The notes under the pieces: model-generated | Told to the model about the DNA's origin: nothing | The model's input: the letters and a program-made list of their open reading frames with translations, nothing else | Database searches by the model: none | Position numbers and translations under genes: made by a program | Shown: piece by piece, positions 1 through 5,829 of the stretch | Position numbering within the stretch: position 1 is the stretch's first letter | Layout of the letters: every line of letters begins with the position of its first letter | Source of the DNA: Chloroflexota bacterium | GTDB taxonomy: Bacteria > Chloroflexota > Dehalococcoidia > Lucifugimonadales > Lucifugimonadaceae | DNA length: 5,829 nucleotides | Reading direction: 5' to 3' | Assembly (NCBI GenBank): GCA_009837685.1 | Contig: VXTA01000109.1 | Span: 1-5,829 of the forward strand

Positions 1-1620
1 GATCAGGTTCTTGGCTCGATCGTCCGCGCCGACGCAGACGATGAAGTAGCGGCTCGCATCGTGCTGTCCATGCAACATCACCCGCTCCTGCTCCCACGGA
101 GGCAGGTCATACAACCATCGCCACTCGTATCTCACCTTTTCCGGAACGTTGAAATGCGCCACCATCTCGCTCGCTGGCGCTTTCACGTGCTGGTGCAGGA
201 ACTCCTTCGCCGCGCTCTTCGTGTAACCGGACCCGGCTATCGGACGAGCGTGGGCAGGAGCCAAAAGGATCAACGTGGCACCGCCCGGTGATTCGTCCAA
301 TTCGCCGTGAAGATTGGCTATGTGTGCACTCGAATGTCCACATGACGCCGCCAATGATTTGAGCAACCCATCTGCGGTGTCCACGCCTTGATTGCCGTGA
401 TCATGCTCGCCGCCCGACGGGAAGATCGACACTACATTCTGTTCTGGTCGGTATCCCTTCTCGACGTGGAACGGGTCCCAAGGCGAATCCTCCTCGTTTT
501 CGGCGATGCAGAAGCTGAACTTCCGGGGCGTTCCGATGGTGTCCATGTCCAACACACCCGGGTACCAATGACCACCATTCTTGAGCGTGAGGGTGAACGC
601 TCTTCCGATCGTCACGTTCACCTTCGACATCTTGCCAGGTCCCAATGTTGCACGTCGATAGTTCAATCCGATCTCGTTACGTATCGGGCCATTAACCACA
701 ATCAACGGCGCACCCGCAGAAGTTGACATCAGCAATCCACGAACCTCGAACGGCTCCATGCTCGAAATCGCTTTGCAAGCCGCAATCACAACCGGCAAAT
801 GCTCGGGTTCGCAACCCGCCATCACACAATTGACCGCGATCTTCTGGACCGTCACTATGCCGTTCCCCGGTGGTAACGTGCAGACCACTTCCTCCGCATC
901 CAGCGTCGTACCGGAGAGCATTCGCGCCACCTTCTCTTCGGTTGGTGGTATCAACGGGAAGCCGTCTCCCCAATCGCGATCTAAGAACTCATCGTTAAAC
1001 GCATCCAGAGCCTCGAACTGATCTTCGCCCTTGAATCTGAAACGCTTCTCCTGCGCATCACGTAGCGCTTGATTCTCGATCTCCTCACCAGATATCCCCT
1101 GCGTCAGCAAGCCCATGATTTCGTCGACAACGGGATCTGTCTGTTCGATCGCCTGATCAGTAGTGATGTTGTTGTAGACCAGCGGCACCTCGACTCGAGG
1201 TATCGGCCCCATACCAAATGCCTTGGCGCTCGCGTCGGCGTCGTGTTGGAAACCGTTTGAGAGGATGACGACGGTCGGTACGCCCGCCTTCTCCAGCTCA
1301 ACCATGTCGTAGACAAGCCACGACGTGCAGCTCCCTCAATCAGCCGTACAGCCAATCGCGACATCGATCTCCGAAATCGCTTTCGCACGTAGTGGATCCG
1401 GAAACGGCAAGGCTCCCGAATAGAAACGCACATCAACCGACGGTTCCGCCTGCTTGATCATTTCACCTGTCCGCTTCAACGCATCGTCACCGTGCGCCTT
1501 TCCGTTCCACATCAACCCAATCACCTTGTTCTTCAGAGTCGAAGGGCGTGGCGCGTATGGAAACGCACTCACCTCACCCCGTTGCGGTGAAACCGGATTC
1601 ACAACTTCAAGTTGATACAT
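1..1620 (-). CDS. UGSC-family selenoprotein (Sec at in-frame TGA), C-terminus cut by window edge
   Basis: Probable redox selenoprotein of the UGSC family; substrate unknown. The ATG at 1618-1620 follows a GAGGG ribosome site, and an in-frame TAA lies upstream at 1642-1644. After 94 codons the frame meets TGA (1336-1338), then stays open for 445 codons to the edge, giving 540 codons. Around the TGA the protein reads C91-T-A-D-U95-G-S-C98, so Sec95 and Cys98 form a UxxC pair, with Cys91 nearby. The following stretch (TSW, then MVELEKAGVPTVVI) resembles, from memory, the Sec region of glycine reductase subunit B (GrdB: UGTC, then a helix and GIPVV), suggesting shared ancestry. The N-terminal domain spans about residues 30-160. 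A second domain begins near D216-W-G-D-G-F-P-L-I-P-P and carries C265/C270 and N310-G-P-I-R. No signal peptide or membrane segment is seen, so it is probably cytosolic. Expression needs SelA/B/C/D encoded elsewhere. The family call is firm; enzymatic function is unknown. Confidence 0.9.
1303..1338 (-). promoter_or_regulatory. Candidate bacterial SECIS element
   Basis: On the coding (minus) strand the mRNA just after the UGA can fold into a stem-loop. GUCGU (1324-1320) pairs perfectly with ACGAC (1310-1306). Beyond one C/A mismatch, two more pairs (CA with UG) extend the base. The 9-nt apical loop GGCUUGUCU (1319-1311) begins with GG, about 17 nt after the UGA. A short upper stem, a G at the start of the apical loop and a spacing of about 16-37 nt are the known features of bacterial SECIS elements, which recruit SelB with Sec-tRNA. 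The fold was worked out by hand, with no energy calculation. Confidence 0.7.
1336..1338 (-). other. Selenocysteine codon (recoded TGA)
   Basis: This in-frame TGA is followed by Gly-Ser-Cys codons, giving the U-G-S-C signature of a known marine selenoprotein family. Domain homology continues on both sides in the same frame. Reassignment of TGA to Trp is unlikely: Trp is TGG throughout, and TGA ends the permease gene at 5005-5007 just before the next gene's ribosome-site spacing. Confidence 0.9.
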
Positions 1621-1907
1621 GTTGCCCTCGATGCATCTTGGTTACGGGGGAATCTCGCAAGATCCGAACCCTGAATCTTGGCTATGTTGGCATGTTTAGG
1701 ATATACCCATAAAGTTCGTATTCATTGCGAATCACGTCGTTGGGCCGATGAACCAATACGTTTTTCATAAACGAGGCGGTAATCGGCGAACTATTGGGGT
1801 AACATCGTTCCATATCCATTGCGCTTGCACCCAACTCGCGTAGCTGGGCGCGGCATGAAAAGCGCATTGCTCGAACAGCGCTAACCCCAAACATAAGGAG
1901 CGTCGAG
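1621..1907. promoter_or_regulatory. Divergent intergenic region between selenoprotein and transporter genes
   Basis: These 287 bases separate two genes transcribed away from each other, so they should hold promoters for both. The most AT-rich part is about 1684-1720. A short open frame here on the minus strand overlaps the start of the transporter gene and has no family features, so no gene is called. On the minus strand I found no well-spaced -35/-10 pair for the selenoprotein gene. An imperfect stem lies at about 1830-1848 (CCCA..CT/AG..TGGG), too weak to name as an operator. The ribosome site AAGGAG at 1895-1900 serves the transporter gene. Confidence 0.4.
1687..1715 (+). promoter_or_regulatory. 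Weak candidate sigma70-type promoter for the transporter operon
   Basis: TTGGCA (1687-1692, five of six matches to the -35 consensus) is followed after 17 bases by TAAAGT (1710-1715, four of six to the -10 consensus). Transcription would start near 1722, leaving a leader of about 185 nt before the binding-protein gene. Such matches arise by chance, so this is only a candidate. Confidence 0.25.
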
Positions 1908-3926
1908 ATGAAACTATTCACTAGCCATAGGAGGATCAGCGTATCTCTGCTGACTGCGCTTGCCGTAGCTGTAACTGCAGTCTTCATGGCCTGTGGCGAA
2001 ACCGTCGTCGAGACCGTCGTCGTTGAACGCGAGGTCGTCGTCGAACGTGAAGTCGCAGTACCGCAGACCGTGGTCGTCGAGAAACTCGTCGAAGGCGAGA
2101 CCGTCGTTCAGACCGTTGTCGTCGAGAAAGAAGTCATCGTCGAAGGTGAGACCGTCGTTCAGACCGTGGTGATTGAGAAAGAAGTCATCGTTGAAGGCGA
2201 GACGATGGTTCAAACCGTCGTCGTCGAAAAAGAGAGAGTCGTCGAGGTTGAGAAACCCGTCGTACAGACCGTCGTCATCGAACGAGAAGTAGAAGCGCCG
2301 CGCCGCTCTGGTGGCGAAGTGACTGTAGGCACGGTTTACGTACCGCCGCCGCTGTACCTCCCATCGGCGCAACCCTCCCCTGAGTATTGGAAGGTTCACG
2401 CTTGGGGTATCACCGAGACATTGCTCCGCACAGACCGCGATGGACCACCGCCAAATCACGGCGCACCTGGCACTAGCGGACTTGCCACCGCGTGGAGCAT
2501 CGACGGGAGCAAGATGTCATTCACAGTCCGAGACGGTGCATCGTTCAGCGGCATGGGACAAGACTGGGGACCGTTGACCGCACATGACGTCGCGTTCTCA
2601 TTTACCGACGCCGGTAAGGAAGGTAGCCGTGCAGCCCGAGCAGGATCGTTCAACGATGCCAACGGTAGAGGCATATGGAACTGTGTTGCAGTCGATGACA
2701 ACAACGTCACATGCGACCACGATCCTTCAAAGTTGTCCCCTGATTTCTTTTACCAGATCTCAAACGAAAACGGCCTCGTTTCGATCAGTAGTAAGAACGT
2801 CCACGATACCTTGGGTGAAGAGCAGGCGATCTTGACACCTCACGGTAGCGGACCATGGGAAGTGACCAAACAGGTCGGTAACGACGAACTGGTCGCCAGA
2901 GCGAAGCTGGACCACTGGCGTTCGCCGCCCCTGGCTGATTCGCTGCGCATCATCGAGATCCGCGAACCATCCCAAGCCGCGGCGGCGTTGACAACTGGTG
3001 AAATCGATCTCGCACAGATACCAAACTCACTCGTGATCGACACCGAGAACCGTTCGCGTGGCCAGCGCGTGCAGATTACCGGCGGGTTGCCGCAGAGCAT
3101 CTATGTTGGCGGTAACTTCTGGACCGACCAGAATGCCGACAACGACGAACCCGTACCACCACGGCCTGGTCACCTACCAGACGATGACCACCCATGGATC
3201 GGTACAGGTCCAGACGACGAAAACGCAAACACCGTCCGGCGCGCTCTTTCATATGCGCTGAACAGGCAAATTATCAATTCGACGATCCTCGGCGGATTGG
3301 GGCGACCTTTCTACACTGAGGTCGGATACGAACCTGACACGCCATGGTGGCAAGAACACTGGATCGGTGAATACAACCCGGACATGGCCCGGCAATTGCT
3401 CGCCGATGCCGGGTACCCTGACGGTTTCGAGATGGGTTTCTGGGTACCGCCTGACAGCCCGTTCGTCAACCCAGAAGTCGGTATCGCAGTTGCGGGACAG
3501 TGGCGCGATATCGGAATCGACGTCCAGATCACTTCTGAAGCCTATTCGGCACGACGACCACGGTTGGTCGAGCGTTCGATGCAGATTCCTTGGATTTTCG
3601 TCAACCAAGGGAGTCCACCATTCACCGGAGCCAAATACAACCGGTTCTGGGCAAACCCGGGATGGAACTCGGGTATTGAACTCCCATACGACGTGATGAA
3701 GGATTGGGACACTCGCTACAGTGGCCTTAATGCAGAAGCGGATGCAGAAGAGATCTATGCTCTTAACATCGAGATCGAGAACTACATGCAGAGAACTGGC
3801 GTGGCATTTGGCGTGGTCGAGCTCGTCAAATGGTGGGTTTCCGGACCCGAAATCCTGAAATGGGATGCTTATCGGCACAACGAGAACGCACCCAACTCGT
3901 TTGACCGAATTCTATTGGACCAGTAA
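1908..3926 (+). CDS. ABC transporter substrate-binding lipoprotein, family 5 (peptide/nickel type)
   Basis: Extracytoplasmic receptor of an ABC importer, expected to bind peptides or similar solutes and deliver them to the permeases encoded downstream. The ATG follows AAGGAG with a 7-base spacer. Of 672 residues, 1-28 form a signal peptide with a basic start and a hydrophobic core, ending at V-F-M-A-C29; the lipobox is atypical, but Cys29 is the likely lipid anchor. Residues 31-129 are a repetitive Val/Glu/Lys stalk (separate entry). The binding domain runs from about 134 to 672. It shows the family-5 signature G191-L-A-T-A-W-S-I-D-G...F-T-V-R-D-G...T-A-H-D-V-A-F-S231, then G313-S-G-P-W317, V443-R-R-A-L-S-Y-A-L-N-R453 and a YNPDMARQLLADAGYPDGF block from 489. 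An acid-rich loop lies at 407-438. The stalk makes it about 100 residues longer than usual relatives. Substrate cannot be read from the sequence; oligopeptide, dipeptide, glutathione or nickel are family options. Confidence 0.92.
   Translation: MKLFTSHRRISVSLLTALAVAVTAVFMACGETVVETVVVEREVVVEREVAVPQTVVVEKLVEGETVVQTVVVEKEVIVEGETVVQTVVIEKEVIVEGETMVQTVVVEKERVVEVEKPVVQTVVIEREVEAPRRSGGEVTVGTVYVPPPLYLPSAQPSPEYWKVHAWGITETLLRTDRDGPPPNHGAPGTSGLATAWSIDGSKMSFTVRDGASFSGMGQDWGPLTAHDVAFSFTDAGKEGSRAARAGSFNDANGRGIWNCVAVDDNNVTCDHDPSKLSPDFFYQISNENGLVSISSKNVHDTLGEEQAILTPHGSGPWEVTKQVGNDELVARAKLDHWRSPPLADSLRIIEIREPSQAAAALTTGEIDLAQIPNSLVIDTENRSRGQRVQITGGLPQSIYVGGNFWTDQNADNDEPVPPRPGHLPDDDHPWIGTGPDDENANTVRRALSYALNRQIINSTILGGLGRPFYTEVGYEPDTPWWQEHWIGEYNPDMARQLLADAGYPDGFEMGFWVPPDSPFVNPEVGIAVAGQWRDIGIDVQITSEAYSARRPRLVERSMQIPWIFVNQGSPPFTGAKYNRFWANPGWNSGIELPYDVMKDWDTRYSGLNAEADAEEIYALNIEIENYMQRTGVAFGVVELVKWWVSGPEILKWDAYRHNENAPNSFDRILLDQ
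1998..2294 (+). repeat. In-gene tandem repeat encoding the Val/Glu/Lys stalk (51-bp core period)
   Basis: Residues 31-129 of the binding protein are built from variants of ETVVQTVVVEKEVIVEG. The clearest copies have a 17-residue (51-bp) period at 2097-2147 and 2148-2198, with a diverging third copy from 2199; shorter variants such as VVVEREV flank them. Copies differ at synonymous sites (for example GTCGTC against GTGATT), so they are not fresh duplications. The segment lies right after the lipid-anchor cysteine, so it probably acts as an extended tether lifting the binding domain off the membrane or through a cell-wall layer. The repeat also produces a long stop-free shadow frame on the minus strand. 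Confidence 0.9.
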
Positions 3927-3944
3927 ATCCGATAAGTAGATAAT
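3915..3944 (+). promoter_or_regulatory. Candidate internal promoter before the permease genes
   Basis: TTGGAC (3915-3920, four of six to -35) and GATAAT (3939-3944, five of six to -10) are separated by 18 bases across the stop codon of the binding-protein gene. If active, it would let the permeases be transcribed independently, with the stem-loop at 4014-4045 in the leader. This is a chance-level match without experimental support. Confidence 0.3.
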
Positions 3945-4013
3945 CTCTCTGAGCAAAATCCGGCAACGGTTCCAGCGTTAATAGAGCCTATGGCAGAGAG
4001 AACTCGGCAACGC

Positions 4014-4045
4014 TGACTGGCAACCTCCGCGGGGGTTGCCAGTCA
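4014..4045 (+). promoter_or_regulatory. Strong intergenic stem-loop between binding-protein and permease genes
   Basis: TGACTGGCAACC (4014-4025) pairs perfectly with GGTTGCCAGTCA (4034-4045). A U/G and a C/G pair extend the stem to 14 bp around a CGCG loop (4028-4031). No T-run follows, so it is not a typical intrinsic terminator. In ABC operons such structures often protect the upstream binding-protein mRNA from 3' decay or damp readthrough, so the receptor is made in excess of the permeases. That role is inferred here from position. The stem covers the first two possible permease starts (TTG 4036, ATG 4045), which favours a later start. Confidence 0.75.
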
Positions 4046-4077
4046 TGCTGAGACTGTGTGCGCAATCCGGACAATCG

Positions 4078-5007
4078 ATGCACTATTTGATGAGAGTATT
4101 TCTCGCAAGAAGACTGATCTACAGCATCGTACTTATCTTGGCGACGACGGTGTTCGTATTCATCATGTCTCGCCAGTCCGGAGATCCGCGCCATCTCTTC
4201 ATAAGTGAACAGAGCACGCAAGAGGAGTGGGATGCGTGGGGTGTCGAATTGGGGTTGGACAAACCCTTGTATCTGCAGTACGTCATCTGGCTCGGAAACG
4301 CGTTGACTGGAGACTTCGGAGAGTCGATCCGACAACGTCGACCAGCATTGGATGTAGTCATTGAGCGGATACCTGCCACCGTAGAACTGGCCTTGGGTTC
4401 ATTCCTTTTCTCCGTGATCACCGGCATCCCACTAGGTGTTCTTTCGGCTCTCAAGCGAGGATCCATCCTTGACTATTTGGGGCGAACATTCGCATTGATC
4501 GGTCAGGCCGCCCCGGTGTTCTGGCTTGGTATCGTCTTGGTTCTCATATTCAGTGTCAATCTCGGCTGGTTGCCAGTCGCCCGGCGAGGAGGATTGGAAC
4601 ATTACATCCTGCCCTCCATCACGCTCGGATGGCTGTTTGCATCGAGCTTTTTGAGGCTCACCAGGTCAGCGATGTTGGAGGTCCTAGATTCTGAATTCAT
4701 TAAGTTTGCTCGTGCCAAAGGCGTGCACGACACGCGCGTCATTTGGAAACATGCGTTCCGAAACGCATTGCTTCCCTCGCTGACTTACGCCGGCATATTA
4801 TTGGCCGGTTTGATCACCGGCGCTGTGATCACGGAGACCATCTTCTCTTGGCCGGGACTCGGATCGTTGGCGGTAACCTCAGTTCTCCAACTCGATTTTC
4901 CCGTCCTAACTGCGGTGGTATGTGTCATCACATTGGCATACGCAGGGATGAGTATCATCGTTGACTTCACTTACGCGCTCGCAGACCCGCGCATCAGGCT
5001 GGAGTGA
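4078..5007 (+). CDS. ABC transporter permease, DppB/OppB-like
   Basis: Inner-membrane channel subunit of the peptide-type ABC importer, pairing with the DppC-like subunit encoded next. From the ATG at 4078 it has 309 residues, normal for DppB/OppB. The N-terminus (MRVFLARRLIYSIVLI, residues 5-20) has the family's typical Arg-Arg followed by the first membrane helix (to about residue 32). Further helices lie around 105-125, 140-165, 180-195 and 234-300. The cytoplasmic EAA-type loop that docks on the ATPase is at about 206-233 (E-F-I-K-F-A-R-A-K-G215, then KHAFRNALLP), followed by the conserved ITETIFSWPGLG. The start is uncertain: TTG 4036, ATG 4045, ATG 4078 and ATG 4090 are all in frame. 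ATG 4078 is chosen because GGA sits 6 bases upstream and it avoids the stem-loop; 4090 fits the family almost as well. It follows the binding-protein gene by 151 bases, and 4 bases separate it from the next gene. Confidence 0.92.
   Translation: MHYLMRVFLARRLIYSIVLILATTVFVFIMSRQSGDPRHLFISEQSTQEEWDAWGVELGLDKPLYLQYVIWLGNALTGDFGESIRQRRPALDVVIERIPATVELALGSFLFSVITGIPLGVLSALKRGSILDYLGRTFALIGQAAPVFWLGIVLVLIFSVNLGWLPVARRGGLEHYILPSITLGWLFASSFLRLTRSAMLEVLDSEFIKFARAKGVHDTRVIWKHAFRNALLPSLTYAGILLAGLITGAVITETIFSWPGLGSLAVTSVLQLDFPVLTAVVCVITLAYAGMSIIVDFTYALADPRIRLE
5001..5004 (+). promoter_or_regulatory. Ribosome binding site fixing a TTG start
   Basis: GGAG overlaps the last codons of the DppB-like gene and lies 7 bases before the TTG at 5012. 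No ATG occurs in that frame until about 5294, inside the conserved GTDPLGRDM motif, so this site decides the start of the second permease. Confidence 0.75.
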
Positions 5008-5011
5008 CGAT

Positions 5012-5829
5012 TTGGATAGCACCTCCAACACGGTCACTGACGTTGCAAATTTAGACGTCGTTCGACAAACAGATGATTCGCCGCGGATCAATGGGTTGAT
5101 TCGGCAAATTCGACATTGGCCTATAGTACCCATCATCATCATCTCCGCGCTCCTAGTCGCCGCAATCTTCGCAGATCAACTAACTTCCTTCGACCCTGAA
5201 AAAGATGACTTGATTTCGCGAAACATTCCACCTGTTTGGCAAGAAGGTGGAACGTCCAAACATCTGCTAGGAACAGACCCGTTGGGGCGGGATATGCTTA
5301 CTCGCATCATCCACGGTGCACGCATTTCCCTCCTGATCGCCGCAATCGTGCTATCCATCGGCACTGCGTTTGGTCTTCTCGTCGGTCTAATCGCCGGTTA
5401 TTTGGGCGGCACATTCGATGAAGTCCTCATGCGCGTCGTAGACTTCACCTTTGCCGTACCATTCATCCTCGTCGCACTGGTCACCGTCATCGTTTATGGA
5501 CAATCCTTCGCGCTTGTCATCATTCTGCTCACGATATTCAGCTGGAACGGTGTGGCGCGCCAAGCCCGCGCCGAAACACTGAGCCTAAAGACCCGCGACT
5601 ACGTTGCCGCATCGCAGGTAGCCGGCGCCAGCATTTGGCGGGTTATGTACCGACACATTATGCCCGGACTAATCAATACCATCATCGTCGTGACTACACT
5701 CAGGCTCGGTTCACTCATCCTCACCGAGGCCTCCCTGTCGTTCCTCGGCGTGGGCATTCCGCCACCCACACCGGCATGGGGGGTGATGGTCGCGGAAGGA
5801 CGCAACTACATATACACCGAGTGGTGGAT
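5012..5829 (+). CDS. ABC transporter permease, DppC/OppC-like, 3' end cut by window edge
   Basis: Second channel subunit of the importer, partner of the DppB-like protein. It begins at TTG 5012, 4 bases after the upstream stop, and runs open for 272 codons to the edge; relatives are about 280-320 residues, so only a short tail is missing. A polar N-terminal stretch (1-36) precedes membrane helix 1 (V39 to about D55) and an outer loop. The family motif G87-T-D-P-L-G-R-D-M-L-T-R98 leads into helix 2. Helices follow at about 103-132 and 147-180. The EAA-type ATPase-docking loop is at about 196-224 (D-Y-V-A-A-S-Q-V-A-G205, then RHIMP). It ends with the conserved TEASLSFLGVGIPPPTPAWG block. The tight spacing implies translational coupling with the first permease. 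The ATPase genes normally present in such operons are not in view. Substrate class (peptide, nickel or other) cannot be told from the permease. Confidence 0.93.
   Translation, partial: MDSTSNTVTDVANLDVVRQTDDSPRINGLIRQIRHWPIVPIIIISALLVAAIFADQLTSFDPEKDDLISRNIPPVWQEGGTSKHLLGTDPLGRDMLTRIIHGARISLLIAAIVLSIGTAFGLLVGLIAGYLGGTFDEVLMRVVDFTFAVPFILVALVTVIVYGQSFALVIILLTIFSWNGVARQARAETLSLKTRDYVAASQVAGASIWRVMYRHIMPGLINTIIVVTTLRLGSLILTEASLSFLGVGIPPPTPAWGVMVAEGRNYIYTEWW

Noticed and set aside
388..726. Plus-strand open frame of 112 codons
   Set aside because: It lies antisense within the second domain of the selenoprotein gene and shows no motif or ribosome site; the minus-strand frame is continuous and has family motifs.
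1336..1338. TGA as a true stop, making a pseudogene or two separate genes
   Set aside because: The stop falls exactly at the Sec position of a known UGSC motif, no other frame disruption occurs in 540 codons, and a SECIS-like hairpin follows.
1104..1436. Minus-strand open frame of 110 codons overlapping the TGA
   Set aside because: It is in a different frame from the UGSC motif, is Arg/Ser-rich and low in sense, and is a shadow of the selenoprotein gene.
1682..1987. Minus-strand open frame of 101 codons in the divergent intergenic region
   Set aside because: It overlaps the signal-peptide region of the plus-strand lipoprotein gene; its hydrophobic stretch is partly the complement of that region, and no clear ribosome site or family motif is visible.
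2097..2249. CRISPR-like or intergenic tandem array
   Set aside because: The 51-bp repeats are in frame, have no spacers and encode a regular protein stalk.
1914..2459. Minus-strand open frame of 181 codons with Asp/Phe/Gly repeats
   Set aside because: It is the complement of the Val/Glu/Lys repeat in the receptor gene; the codon repetition alone keeps it free of stops.
3249..3878. Minus-strand open frame of 209 codons
   Set aside because: It is antisense to the well-supported binding domain of the receptor and has no recognisable domain.
4014..4045. Intrinsic terminator ending the receptor transcript
   Set aside because: The hairpin is strong but is followed by TGCTGAGACTG rather than a T-run, so a plain Rho-independent terminator is not supported.

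Overview
The window looks like a piece of a marine Chloroflexota genome, most likely the SAR202 clade. This is inferred from three things: a family-5 solute-binding lipoprotein with a long Val/Glu/Lys-repeat stalk, a pattern I associate with that group; a UGSC-type selenoprotein, a family known mainly from ocean bacteria; and moderate GC with Shine-Dalgarno starts. TGG is used for Trp and TGA ends the first permease gene, so the genetic code appears standard. There is no rRNA or other taxonomic marker, so the placement is tentative.

Positions 1-1620 (minus strand) are one long gene running off the left edge. It is interrupted only by an in-frame TGA at 1336-1338, which should be read as selenocysteine. 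The TGA lies in the motif Cys-Thr-Ala-Asp-Sec-Gly-Ser-Cys. The frame stays open for 445 further codons to the window edge, and a hairpin fitting a bacterial SECIS element starts just behind the TGA. Ordinary gene calling would report only the 94-residue N-terminal stub.

Positions 1621-1907 are a divergent intergenic region with only weak promoter candidates. From 1908 a plus-strand transporter operon follows: a family-5 (peptide/nickel-type) substrate-binding lipoprotein (1908-3926), a 151-base gap holding a strong 14-bp stem-loop and a possible internal promoter, a DppB/OppB-like permease (about 4078-5007), and a DppC/OppC-like permease (5012 to the right edge). The second permease starts at TTG and is incomplete. 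The two ATPase genes usual for such systems are not in the window and may lie beyond the right edge.

Together the right two thirds encode the capture and membrane-channel parts of an ABC importer for peptides or similar small molecules. The selenoprotein is a probable redox enzyme of unknown substrate. Whether it acts on what the importer brings in is only suggested by adjacency. The main point of interest is the recoded selenoprotein gene.
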